From Brachionus koreanus (lineage: Eukaryota; Rotifera; Eurotatoria; Ploima; Brachionidae), in assembly GCA_016987375.1 (NCBI GenBank), contig PJRA01000288.1, forward strand, positions 263,956 to 327,955: a DNA stretch of 64,000 nucleotides, written 5' to 3'. The notes below the pieces were generated by a model. The model made no database searches. It saw only the letters and a list, made by a program, of their open reading frames with translations, and was not told where the DNA came from. The position numbers and the translations under genes are program-made. This document shows, in pieces, positions 1 through 10,752 of this stretch; within the stretch, counting starts at the first letter, position 1; every line of letters begins with the position of its first letter.

Positions 1-1168
1 AGATTTTGCACATCATTAGCAGACTTTGACTTTTGGTGCAACTAAGTATGTTGCAGTTTGTTGCACTTATAGAACTAATTGTAAGCTTTCAGGAAAAAAG
101 TTATTAGATTTTTTAGCATTTTTTTTATTTAATTTATAAAAAATTTTATGAAATAAATACTCTTTCATGATTGTTAACCTCCACGCTACTGCTGGTCTTA
201 TATACTAGCACCAGATCATTCACTAAGAGAGCACAGAGAGACACTTTGCTAAAATGTCTCGATAATCAAAAGAGGGGACTCTCTCAAGTCACAATCAAAG
301 CAAAAAGAATCAGGGTAGCATGTATTTTTTTTTAACTTGACTGGAATTTTAAACCCGAATTCCAATTCTTTGAATTGTTATCTTTTATCCACAAGCTTAA
401 ATTGAAGGGTTTAATTTTGCCTAAATTTATTTAGCTAAAATAAATAGTTTGACTATTAAATTATGATATATACAATTTTAGAAATATTCTTTCGAAAAAA
501 TTGGATATCTAGCATTTGTTAAATACTATGCGGGAGGTAGGATGCACTTTGTTTTAACAGTATATTCTCATTATATTCTCAAAAGTAAATATTGAGGGCT
601 GAACCGCTGTGGAACCTTAAAAAGCTGAAAAAGAGTCACAAACAAACAAATTTATCAGATTGAAGTTCGAATAGAGAGTGATGCAAGGCGAATGAACAAA
701 ACCAAGTTTTCAAAATTTAATTAAATAGCTTAAAAGCTACTTGAATTAATTTTAAAAAGAAAAAAAATAATGATTCATTTAATACGGTACTTGATTTTAT
801 TTAAATATATACTAAAAAACCATTCACGTTCACTTAGATTTTGTGTTTGTATTTAACTTATTTATATTTTATATTTTGGCTACCAGAGTGGCCACTTTCT
901 ATTTAGATAAATGATTAACTAACCAAAAATTATTAGTTATATTTCTTTGATTGCTCTGTAGTAAAACATTTCGGTTAATTTTTTAAAATCTTTATTAATT
1001 AAAAATAAAGAATTTAATTCACTTCAAAATAATGAATATAATTTTCTTTCAAAATAAATTTTAGAAAAAATTTTTTTACTCTTTTTTTTGTGAATATTAT
1101 TTAATGCTTAAAATTGGCATATTGAAGTTTTTGCACAAAAACAACTTCAACTAGTTTGTAATATTTAA
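1..1168. other. AT-rich non-coding; dispersed repeat at left edge
   Basis: No coding exon is recognisable here. Bases 1-70 resemble bases 12592-12670 (shared words include GCACATnATTAGCAG and ACTTTTGGTGC), so the left edge lies in a dispersed repeat that also occurs in the 12-kb element. Bases 175-310 are less AT-rich and have a TATA-like TCTTATATACTA, but nothing ties them to a gene. The stretch next to 1169 is the likely 3' flank of the minus-strand gene that ends there. Confidence 0.4.
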
Positions 1169-4100
1169 TTAGAAAATTTGATAAAAGTTAAAAAGTGTAA
1201 ATAAGCACATATAAATAATGACTTGTTTAAACCTATGTTTTATTTGGCTTTCTGCTTTGTTTCGTGATGTTGTTGAAGATGGATTTGTTGTTGCTATGGC
1301 TGATGTAGTAGTATTAACAATGGACTTTTCAGTTTGATTGTTGAAGCTAGATGTCAAATTTAATTCTGATGAATTAAAACTATTTTGATTAGTTGCAGAA
1401 AATATTTCTTGATAGGAATTAATTACTGATTTTAAATTCAAATTATTACCAGCAATTTCGGAATCACCAGTGATACTAAAATCAAAAAGACAGTATTTAT
1501 CATCTCCACATAGTTTTTCAGCTAGTTCTTTTTGTGTTTCGTTTTCAAAATCTATTCCATCTTGCATAAAAATAGGCACATAATCTCCATTTCTAGCTGA
1601 AATAGACGGCAATTTATTTAAAATGCTCATTCTGTCACTTACAAGCCATTTTTGGCCGAAATTTTCAAATATATCTTTATCATTTTCGGCATTCAGATTT
1701 AAAACTGTTCCATTTGGCAGCGTAAAATCATCGTTTTTATTACCATTAAAATTTCCCATGAGACCAGTTGTTTTACCTTTGTATAAATCAGATATTGAAG
1801 TGAAAATTGTCAAAGCATTTTTCGATTTAGTTGAATTAATTTCAAAGCTTATTCCATTTTCATAAATTAAACTAATACTATTCTCTTCTGCTTGTTTAAT
1901 TATGAGCCCTTTTAATGAGCGATCATAAAAGTCAAAATATTCACTTTTATTAATAATGATGACCAGTTGGGATTTCACGAATCTGATCTCAACATGGTCT
2001 GTTCCGTTGCCTTGAATAGCAATTGATTTGTAAACTGTACCTTTGGTCATCTCACCATTAGCTTGCAAAATAGGGGCCAATTCTACATGAACAGAAAAAT
2101 TAGCTTCTTTGACTTGGAAAAAAACAAATTCTCCATATCCATTGAATGTATATTGGATGCCATCGAATGTGGTAAAATGTGGATCACCTGCACCACCGCC
2201 AAATGCAGGAGGCTGCCAATTACTGCCATTGTTGGATGGTCTTTTTTCAAAATAAAGATCACAATTGTTCGAAAGCAAACAACAGCGAGTATAAGGAAAA
2301 ATTTTTGATTCAACTTTTTGTCTATTCAAAGCTAACGAATGCTGTAGGTCCAAGCTACCGCCACCAGGGTGTCCAACTAATAAAGTTCCATTTTTATCAT
2401 AACAACATTGCTGCTGTGCAACATAATTGTCTACCTCAACTCCAAATAGAGATGTATAACAAACATTTGCACCTGGATGAATAAAGTCACATGCTTCACT
2501 GTTTTTTGGATTACACGAATCTACTATCAAATCAAAAAAAAAGGTTTGATTTTGATCAAAAGGTAGGACTGGTGGACAAGCTGGTAATGCTTGAGATATT
2601 GGAGTTGGATCAGGTTGCTTTTCATACCAAAATTTACAATTTTCTTCGGCCACTTCTAATTGATTAATTAAAATTATTGGTATCAAAAAATCATATTTTA
2701 AAAAGCCAAAATATTTATAAGAAATAGCAAAATAAATTATTTCCACATCTTTTTTTGGCAAATGATTATAAATGATAGAAGAATTTATTTTAAAAGTTTG
2801 ATTTTGATCTGGTTCAATCAGAGTAACATATGAACGATTAGCATTCGGGCGAACTAAATAAATGTCATAAAAATCTAAATAAAAATCATAAAAGCTAGAT
2901 AAATTAACAATTATTTCTTCATCTGTAGTAAAATTATAGACTGGCTTTAAATTAACAAGGATTGGTGAATTAAAACTTTGTAAAATTTCTGGTTCTTTGG
3001 CAAACATGATATTGCCCAAATAAATGGTTTGATCACCAACTAAGATATCAATAGAAAAATCGCCACTAGTATTTAAAAATGGTGTTGTAAAAATGCAGGT
3101 AGAAAAATCAACAATTTTACATTCAATTACATACTTAGAATCAATAACAACATTTGGATTTACACTAGTGTTTAGACAAAGATCAATTACTAATATTTCT
3201 TCTCCTCCTAAAGAAAAGTAATATAAAAATGAATATAAAATATATGGATATTTATTTGAGCAGTCGAACTTTAAAACATCTGTATCATCAATTTTGTATA
3301 TCCATCTTCCTGGCAAACCAACATTTGATACCATAGTCAAATTAATCACATCTTCAGTCATTGATCCTGGTACCGTAAGAGATCTAAAACCATCTCCATA
3401 ATTAAATCCAGCTTGAGCATAAATTGAATCGTAAATAGTAGTAGACCATTCAAGTTTTTCATAGTTGAAAATCGAATAGGAATTAATGCCGTTTGATGTT
3501 ATTAACACTTGAAATGAATTTGATATATTTCTACCATCAAATGGTGCTACCTCAAACCAAGTTATCAAAAGAGCCCATGTTGCGCTAAAATCTACTTCTA
3601 AACTTGATGAAATATCAGTACTTATTTGATCTAATATTGATCCATTTAGAATTTCTCTATAAAAAATATTTCCACCTTTGCTTATATCAATAAAATGCCA
3701 AAATGGCGCTATTGAGACATAGCCTTTTACTGGAAATTTAATAGGATAATAATCAAAGATTGGTTGCTCAAATGACAACAGACCATTTGAGTTGATAAAA
3801 ATTTCAGTGTAATTTTTTCCGAAAAATGAAAAATTTACTGATAAAGGAATATAAGCATAAGTCCAACTGAATTTGTCTTGGAAACTGGTGTCTCCGAATA
3901 TTGGACCAGATTCATACAATATACTTTGGCTAAAATTAAAGCAATTTATTCCTTTACCGCAACTAAAATCTAAAACATCTGGATCATCAATTTTGTATAT
4001 CCATCTTCCTGGCAAACCAACATTTGATACCATAGTCAAATTAATCACATCTTCAGTCATTGATCCTGGTACCGTAAGAGATCTAAAACCATCTCCATAA

Positions 4101-4834
4101 TTAAATCCAGCTTGAGCATAAATTGAATCGTAAATAGTAGTAGACCATTCAAGTTTTTCATAGTTGAAAATCGAATAGCAATTAATGCCGTTTGATGTTA
4201 TTAACACTTGAAATGAATTTGATATATTTCTACCATCAAATGGTGCTACCTCAAACCAAGTTATCAAAAGAGCCCATGTTGCGCTAAAATCTGTTTCTAA
4301 ACTTGATGAAATATCAGTACTTATTTGATCTAATATTGATCCATTTAGAATTTCTCTATAAAAAATATCTCCATTTTTTCTAATATCAATATCATGCCAA
4401 AATGGCGCTATTGAGACATAGCCTTTTACTGGAAATTTAATAGGATAATAATCAAAGATTGGTTGCTCAAATGACAACAGACCATTTGAGTTGATAAAAA
4501 TTTCAGTGTAATTTTTTCCGAAAAATGAAAAATTTACTGATAAATTTAATGGACCATAATATCCATCATCTGTTTTATTTAACACAAAATCACCAGTATA
4601 ATTTCCAAATTCATAAAGAATATTATCATGCATTATTGAATGATCAATTTGATTTGTTGTATTGTTGATTGTTGTATTTCCTACTGATGTGGTAAAATTA
4701 GTATCAAATAAGTTAGTTACGTTTGTAAATTCATACGATTCAGTTATATTTAATTGCACTGTTACATTTTGATTAGAAGAATACTGAAAAATTGATATGA
4801 CTAAAAATATATTTAACAATATTGTATTTTCCAT
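1169..4834 (-). CDS. Secreted/surface NIDO-NIDO-AMOP-VWD protein (Mesh/mucin-4/SUSD2-like)
   Basis: This is an intact single-exon frame of 1,221 residues. It starts with a hydrophobic signal peptide (about residues 1-21), followed by an Asn-glycosylation-rich segment. Two nidogen-like NIDO domains lie at about 97-285 and 333-520, an AMOP-like Cys-rich region at about 725-870 (with CCYDKNG and RCCLLSNNC), and a VWD domain at about 880-1060 (GDPHFTTFDG near its start, GLMGNFNGNKNDDF inside). The tail is Ser/Thr-rich and ends in a short hydrophobic segment that could be a GPI signal or membrane anchor. NIDO-AMOP-VWD is the order of Mesh, SUSD2 and mucin-4, which act in epithelial junctions or cell-surface adhesion. 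The two NIDO copies are nearly identical at DNA level, so the second looks like a recent internal duplication. Function beyond surface adhesion is inference. Confidence 0.88.
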   Translation of the reverse strand: MENTILLNIFLVISIFQYSSNQNVTVQLNITESYEFTNVTNLFDTNFTTSVGNTTINNTTNQIDHSIMHDNILYEFGNYTGDFVLNKTDDGYYGPLNLSVNFSFFGKNYTEIFINSNGLLSFEQPIFDYYPIKFPVKGYVSIAPFWHDIDIRKNGDIFYREILNGSILDQISTDISSSLETDFSATWALLITWFEVAPFDGRNISNSFQVLITSNGINCYSIFNYEKLEWSTTIYDSIYAQAGFNYGDGFRSLTVPGSMTEDVINLTMVSNVGLPGRWIYKIDDPDVLDFSCGKGINCFNFSQSILYESGPIFGDTSFQDKFSWTYAYIPLSVNFSFFGKNYTEIFINSNGLLSFEQPIFDYYPIKFPVKGYVSIAPFWHFIDISKGGNIFYREILNGSILDQISTDISSSLEVDFSATWALLITWFEVAPFDGRNISNSFQVLITSNGINSYSIFNYEKLEWSTTIYDSIYAQAGFNYGDGFRSLTVPGSMTEDVINLTMVSNVGLPGRWIYKIDDTDVLKFDCSNKYPYILYSFLYYFSLGGEEILVIDLCLNTSVNPNVVIDSKYVIECKIVDFSTCIFTTPFLNTSGDFSIDILVGDQTIYLGNIMFAKEPEILQSFNSPILVNLKPVYNFTTDEEIIVNLSSFYDFYLDFYDIYLVRPNANRSYVTLIEPDQNQTFKINSSIIYNHLPKKDVEIIYFAISYKYFGFLKYDFLIPIILINQLEVAEENCKFWYEKQPDPTPISQALPACPPVLPFDQNQTFFFDLIVDSCNPKNSEACDFIHPGANVCYTSLFGVEVDNYVAQQQCCYDKNGTLLVGHPGGGSLDLQHSLALNRQKVESKIFPYTRCCLLSNNCDLYFEKRPSNNGSNWQPPAFGGGAGDPHFTTFDGIQYTFNGYGEFVFFQVKEANFSVHVELAPILQANGEMTKGTVYKSIAIQGNGTDHVEIRFVKSQLVIIINKSEYFDFYDRSLKGLIIKQAEENSISLIYENGISFEINSTKSKNALTIFTSISDLYKGKTTGLMGNFNGNKNDDFTLPNGTVLNLNAENDKDIFENFGQKWLVSDRMSILNKLPSISARNGDYVPIFMQDGIDFENETQKELAEKLCGDDKYCLFDFSITGDSEIAGNNLNLKSVINSYQEIFSATNQNSFNSSELNLTSSFNNQTEKSIVNTTTSAIATTNPSSTTSRNKAESQIKHRFKQVIIYMCLFTLFNFYQIF
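3272..3847 (-). repeat. Internal direct repeat, copy 2 (NIDO-coding)
   Basis: This 576-bp stretch is nearly identical to 3972-4546 in the same gene and codes for the second NIDO domain. Long runs match exactly, including the segments that code for SFFGKNYTEIFINSNG and the IYKIDD end. Differences are scattered single bases. The likely origin is unequal exchange within the gene or gene conversion. Confidence 0.9.
3972..4546 (-). repeat. Internal direct repeat, copy 1 (NIDO-coding)
   Basis: Partner of 3272-3847, coding for the first NIDO domain. The copies are about 700 bp apart start to start, with about 124 bp of unrelated coding sequence between them. Confidence 0.9.
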
Positions 4835-5870
4835 TTTAAATGTGTTTTTCTTTATTCAAAATTTTCTCTTTATATAATTTATAAAATTTTCTTCTAGACG
4901 AATGATTTTATGAAATTCTAAAAGATTCTATTTTACAATAATTAGTTTTTTAATAATAATTAAAATAAAAATCTTTTACATATTCTTGATTTTCTCATAA
5001 AGGATTTCATTGTAGATTCATTTAAAAATAGTTTGCTTAATTACAGCCCAAATTCAAAAAGCAAAAGTTATCAATTCATTCATTTTCTTTAGTTGTTTTA
5101 CCTGGTGTAATTTTTTTTAATGGCGCAAATTAATGTTGTCGAAATTGTCTTGGCAAAAAAATTTCAACAAACACAGTTGATTGCTTAAAATTTTTCAAGT
5201 TTTTGAGCATTCAAAAATTCCACAATGTTCAAAATGCTCAAAATTAAAAATTGGTTTTCGAATCCAATCTCAAAATAACTCATTTGTTGTACCTATATCT
5301 GAAGTTGTTTAAAAGTCCAAATTCGGACTTTAAATTTTTTTTTAATTTTTTTCAAAAGACAAATTTTGTATCTAAATTATCGAAATTGATTTAATCATGT
5401 TATCTGTCTGCCTGAAGAATAAAAATCTAATTTAGAAATGGATTATAAAGTTTATTTCTCTGATTTTAATCCAAAAGTATTGACCAATATACTCGAAATT
5501 GAGTATTTAATAAAACTCGGCTTAACACGGCAGGACACGTACCCGTCCCCGAAATACCCGTTTTAAATTTTATTAAATATTAATTACGCGTTTTCATACG
5601 TTTTACAAGGAAAATTTTAAAAATACAGTCTGAATTAATAGCCAAAGGACCGGCGGTGTCAAATTAACACTTTTTCAAAAATTTAAATTTAATTTTTTAA
5701 TTCTCTATCAATCATATATACATGTGTTAATATTTATTTTATAGCTTTGATAATGGTCTTTTAAATTTTGTCTTTTTCATGTAACAGACTATTATGAGAC
5801 TGTAAAAATTTTAAATAAAAAATAAATTTCAATTTTTTTTGTCTAAATTTTTTTAAGTTTGAATTTGGTC
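4835..5870. other. Non-coding, upstream of the NIDO/VWD gene
   Basis: AT-rich DNA with no convincing exon. It must hold the promoter of the minus-strand gene starting at 4834, but no clear core element is visible. Bases 5515-5565 are a GC-richer island with repeated CCCG words (ACGTACCCGTCCCCGAAATACCCG), the look of a transposon end. No partner was found in the window. Confidence 0.35.
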
Positions 5871-5874
5871 TAAA

Positions 5875-6020
5875 TTCAATCAATTTCAAGGCTAATCAAC
5901 AGGCTAGTGGACTATTGACCTTGTCTAATAGACTGATTTACTCTTCATTTATTTAAATGTATATCATTCATTCACTTCATTTTTACATCGCCTACAAGGC
6001 GTTCATTGAATAAATAAATA
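5875..6020 (+). repeat. Dispersed repeat with LINE-like 3' tail
   Basis: Bases 5880-5965 match 13855-13935 in inverted orientation; shared words include CTAATCAACAGGCTAGT and TCTAATAGACTGA. On the plus strand it runs into ACATCGCCTACAAGGCGTTC, a small GCCT/AGGC hairpin, and then TGAATAAATAAATAAATAA. A short hairpin followed by a microsatellite is typical of a non-LTR retrotransposon or SINE 3' end. A similar end occurs at 29940-29980. Confidence 0.55.
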
Positions 6021-6389
6021 AATAATATTTGTTGTTTTTTGTTCCAAAATTTACAGCACACCTTAAAAGCGTCATTTTAAATGCGTATATTTTTTTATGT
6101 AAAAATTAAATGATTTTTTATTCTGGTTGAATAGTTCTATGAAATTCTCTTAAGTGCTGACTCATCTTTGTAAGATAGATGAACAAATTATCTAATTTTG
6201 CAAAACAAGTTTAATTGATTGAATTTCCTAATCATTTTCATTTACATTTATTACACAATTAATCAAGCATTAAAATAATGTATAATTTAAAGTCAGAATT
6301 CAATAATTATTTTTTATTATTTTAATTTTAGTTTGTTTGAAAAAATAATTTTTTTTTTTGTTTAATGAAAGATAATTTTAGTCAACGAA

Positions 6390-7169
6390 ATGGTCATCAT
6401 GAAGGGTTCAGATGAGTCCAACACGAAAAAATCTTCGTGTAAAACATTGAAAATACAATTATAGTTTTTATTAATTTTTTATATTCAGGCCTGAATATTT
6501 TGTTTGCTATTTTTATCATTATTTTATCAGCTATTTCCGTAGCTTTTTCTTGTGCTTTTCCCACTGCAATGATTGTGATAGGCGCTAAAAATATAAACAA
6601 GTGCACAATTGAACCCTACATTCCAATCTGGCTTGTTGTTGCCGGTTCAGTTGCTTTTTTTCCCTTCATTCTTTCAGTGATTTCATTAATTTCTTTCCTA
6701 ATGTAAAATTCGGGCAATTAGAAAATATAATTTTTTAAAATTTTTTTCCTCAAAAGACCAACTAAAATTTTGAATTGTTGCTTCACAATACTAATTAAAT
6801 TAATTTTTGTAATCACTGGACTTTTTGAATTGGCTTGGTTCATCACTGGTATATTTTTTTTTTTATTAAATCTGTGATTTTATTTGCTCGTATTAAATTA
6901 AAAAATAATTTTAAGGAAGTGTATGGGTCTACTCAAAGCATGGAAAGGTTGAATATAATAATACAATGTCTGATTTATACTGTGACAAAACCTTATATCT
7001 ATTTAGTTTTTGGACTTTAACAATTATTTACATCCTAACTGGTATCTCTCTTGTGTTAATTATTCCAATTACTATTACATTTTGTTTTATTCTATTTTGT
7101 GGATGTGTTGATTTGTGTTTGAGAAAAAAGAAAAAAAATCTTGACGATATAACACTTGAGCGTATTTAA
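6390..7169 (+). CDS. TMEM272-like four-pass membrane protein, four exons
   Basis: Four exons join in phase: 6390-6438, 6489-6702, 6757-6848 and 6916-7169 (stop TAA). The introns are 50, 54 and 67 nt, all GT...AG. The product is about 202 residues with four hydrophobic segments. Family hallmarks are FPTAMIVIGAKNINKC, then EPYIPIWLVVAGSVA after the first pair of strands, AWFITGSVWVYS in the third exon/fourth exon junction, and YCDKTLYLFSFWTLT before the last membrane segment. These match the vertebrate TMEM272 pattern, a small four-TM family of unknown function. The start chosen is the ATG at 6390, because the frame opened at 6365 stops at once. A basic tail (RKKKKN) would lie in the cytosol. 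Exon joins rest on phase and motif continuity only. Confidence 0.82.
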
Positions 7170-9885
7170 GCTCTTTATTAACAGAAATTTAAAAAAAATG
7201 TTTTATAATGTTACTTTTTTCACATAATTATAATTTACAAAAAAATTAACGGTTTTTTAATTTCGAAATTTATTTAAAAATTTTATTTTCTTAGAATGAA
7301 CTGGATTAATTATTTAAAAAGAAAATAAAAAATAAAAAATTTATTTAAATAATTAGTTTTTTAAATTAATTTCACAAAATTAAAAAAAATTGGTATTTAA
7401 TCCTCAAAAAAAATTGGTAATTTTTTTTTTAAAAAATGTGTTTTCAGAATAAAATTTAGTCCAAAACCAACATATATTTTTTATATGTTAGTTTCAAATT
7501 AGCTGATTGGGTTCAATTTAGCTTTGGATTGTATAAAGATAAATTGTTTATTGAAATTTAGTACAATAGAACAGAACAAAATGTTTACAATTCTTTCAAA
7601 TTTTCAAATAATATTAACTGGAGACAAAAATATGATTGACTTGTGGGTTCATCTGGAAATTTTTCAAAATCTGATTAAAATTTTATTTTTTAATTTTAAT
7701 ATCATTTTTTATTACAAAAATATTCAACATTTTATTTTTTTGGAAAATTTTTTACAAGAAAATATGTTTTTTGGGTAAATTTTATTACTTAAATTTAAAT
7801 TTTTTCTATCTTTGAAATGAAAAATTACTTAATATTTTTCACTTTAAATATCAAATTAATTCGTGAAATGTGTTCCAGTATTTCAAAATGTTCATTTCTG
7901 AAAAAAAAATCTTAAATTCAATTTAGATAATTAGTCACATTGACACAAAAGAACTCATTTTCTTTAAGATTTGTATTCAGGTAAATAGTCGATTATTATT
8001 CATCAATATGTGGTGCCATCTAACAAGGCCTGAAGTCTAGTAAAAATAAAAAAAAGGATTATTTCAGAAAAAAATTTTTCACAAAGCCAAGATAAATTGA
8101 CTATTAAAAGTACATGTTTTATCAAAATTAAAATAGTCTGGACTATAATACTGATATAGAAATAGAAAAATTAACTAAAATCAGTTAATTCAAAGTTTCA
8201 AATTAGTCTTAATAAAAATTATCAGTCAGTATTAATTATTAACTTAATTAAAACAAAATTTAAATTTTAAATTAAAATAACTTTATTTTTAAGGTTTAAA
8301 AGAAAATGCTTTCAAAAAATGCGTCAGTTGATACAAAAGTTTTATAACCCAGATTTAATTTAGCAACATCACTGCAAAACAGAATTTATATTAGGAAATC
8401 ATTATCCTCGGACTTTGGGGCAGTTATAAAATGTCCGTCCAATGTTTTTGAATTCGTTCACATTTTTTGTAGAAACGACTTCTTTGGGTTGTGAATTCCA
8501 GTGGTTTTACTAGAGGCACCAAAATGAGTCAAAATGACTCGTTGTGAAATATAAAGGATAAATCGAAGTGAATTTTATGTTTAAATTTATTGAAATTATT
8601 AAATTAATTGAATAAAAAATTTAATTTTTAAATTTTAGTCTTTTCTTAGGCCTTAAAACAAAAACTATTTATTCATTAGACTAAAATAAACTCAATAGAC
8701 TTTAGTAATTTGTAAAAGTTACTTGAAAATTTTCTAAAAAATTGCAACATGCAAAATTTTATTAAAATTTTTGGAAAATATAAAAATAAAAATATGAAAA
8801 TGTAAAAATGCAAATATTATATACATTTGAAGACGAGTTAATCATCATCAACTTTTATTAGAAAACAATTTATTTTTTTCTCTTGTCTTGTAATTTTTAT
8901 TTTACCAAAAAGGTGATTGATTAGAGATCATATTTAAATTGAGCTTGAACGCTAAAATAAATTTTTCCTGTTTTTTTTTAATGTTTAATAAATAACAAAT
9001 AAATCACGCAATAAGTTTTTTCAAGTTAAACTCTCCAAAAAACAGCATTTCATTAGATCTTAATAATTTGTCTCTTTTTTAACAAATTATGATAAATTAA
9101 AATCTACCATCTATTTAAATGAGTCATGGATTTATCATAGAATTTAAAATTCAAGTAAAACTATCAATATCTTCAATATTTGATGATTCATCAGTGTTTT
9201 TTTTTTAATTTTGAACAAAAAAAATTGTTTTAAGAAAATTTTTATTTTTTAAAGAGTTTAAGTTTTGAAGTTTTTTGCTTATTTTTTTTTTTTAATTCAA
9301 TAAAATAATTACTGAAAAAAAAAAGAAAAAAAATATTTTAATAATAATAATAATAATAATAGCAGCAATAATCAAGTCCACTCAAGCACAAACACACGCA
9401 CAAAAAATCCTTATGAACAAAGCCAAATGAATGATGAAAAACATTAATTTAATTTTTTTTTTAATTGAAAAGTTTCCAATGAATAAAGCAGTAGTTAAGA
9501 AAGTTTTACTAAGAGACTAGCAAATAGCTTAGTATTTATTTATATACAAAGACAAAAAAAAAAGAAGTTTTGATGTTTTGTGATTGCTGTTTATTCGACA
9601 ATCTCACCACTATTCACCATATACTTTAATATTTACCAAGTCATTTATTTGTTAACAGCATGTGTCAGCCGTATGTATGTCAAAGCAAATGTGTTAGAAA
9701 ACGATTTAGAATTTTAGTATGTACAGATGAAAAAGAAGAAGAAAAAAAGCCTTTGAAATATTCATTAAATAAAAAATAAGAAGTGATTGTTTTGTTTTTT
9801 GTTTTTTTTTTTTCTAAGTGTGTAGTATTTTTAATAATAAACGCACCAAAAATTATAATTAAATTAAATTAGAATAGAATTATGA
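7170..9885. other. Non-coding: intergenic plus probable 3' UTR of the endosulfine gene
   Basis: No gene is supported here. About 9300-9885 looks like a long 3' UTR of the minus-strand endosulfine gene. It has an (AAT)n run at about 9340-9361 and many poly-A/T tracts. At about 8400-8510 on the minus strand a short frame reads NIGRTFYNCPKVRG, reminiscent of a GRF zinc finger, but it lacks the first Cys and stops quickly. Confidence 0.35.
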
Positions 9886-10752
9886 TTAAGAAGTGGACAG
9901 ACGTGGCGTGGCCAACTTGGACTGAGCTATCGAATGCTTTCTTGATTGAATGCACTCAGGAGTGGGTATGCCATGTCCGATTTCTTCACTGTCCAAAATT
10001 ACATTGTTCATCGATGTATTCAAGTGAATATTGGACAATTTGTCTTGACTAAGCGATTGACTCATTAAACTGCCTGTCGACACTGACGAACTTAACGATG
10101 CGTACGAATTGGTGCAATTTACAGACGGACTGCTCGGATACTGTCCGTTTAAGACTAAATTTTGGCTTGTTGCTGATAAACCTGTACTAGCTGTTGAAGA
10201 TGATGATGTTTTGGTTGTTGCTGCTGCTGCTAAAGCGGTTGTTGTCATTGGCGAACTATTTACCGGACAGTTATTTACAGTTAGTTGAATTTGATCGCCT
10301 GACAAATTGGCCACAGGACTTGCTATTTTGTCACCTGTTGACGACGGACTGTCAAACATCGAGCTGTTAGACGAGGCCGTCTCTTGACTCTGCTGTTGAT
10401 TTATTGTTGTCGTTTGAATTTTACTTCCATTTGCTTTGCAACGCGACCTGGCCATGTTGTAATCTCCGCTGTCAAAATATTTTCTATTCTTTTAAAAAAT
10501 AATAAATAAATATCTAAATTTTAATAGTTTTTTTTGTCTATAAATTAATTAATATAAACGTATACTTACACCCTTGTGCAACATTTTTTGTATAAAATTG
10601 GAGCCTGGTTTTTGCGGATTTGGATACTTAGAGCGCAGTTTGATCTCTTGTTCTTGCTCGGGCGTCATTGTGGCCACAGGCGTGCTTGACTGATTGCCGA
10701 CTGACTGTTGTGACTGATGGACTGTTGGTGACGATGATGGCGTTGATTCCAT
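9886..10752 (-). CDS. ENSA: Endosulfine (ENSA/ARPP19 family) with long Ser/Thr-rich insert, two exons
   Basis: Exon 1 is 10752-10570 and exon 2 is 10488-9886, with an 81-nt intron between (donor GTAAGT); together they code for about 261 residues. Exon 1 is Ser/Gln-rich and then enters the conserved core EQEIKLRSKYPNPQKPG. Exon 2 opens with KYFDSGDYNMAR, the signature whose Ser is phosphorylated by Greatwall/MASTL, turning the protein into a PP2A-B55 inhibitor needed for mitotic entry. The C-terminal block HGIPTPECIQ...RKHSIAQSKL matches the family end, with RKHS as a PKA-type site. Vertebrate ENSA/ARPP19 are about 112-121 residues. Here about 140 residues rich in Ser, Thr, Asn and Gln separate the core from the C-terminal block. 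All key motifs are intact, so the gene is very likely functional. Confidence 0.9.

Noticed and set aside
2063..2484. Frames on the plus strand opposite the VWD/AMOP coding region
   Set aside because: They are shadows of the 1,221-residue minus-strand gene; composition and motifs support only the minus frame.
7524..7778. 84-codon plus-strand frame
   Set aside because: Low-complexity Phe/Ile/Asn sequence as expected by chance in such AT-rich DNA.
8400..8510. GRF zinc-finger exon (NIGRTFYNCPKVRG, minus strand)
   Set aside because: The first Cys and the later CxFFxW part are missing and the frame stops after a few codons.
9341..9361. CRISPR-like or functional tandem repeat from the (AAT)n run
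   Set aside because: Simple trinucleotide microsatellite in a eukaryotic UTR-like region; no spacers.
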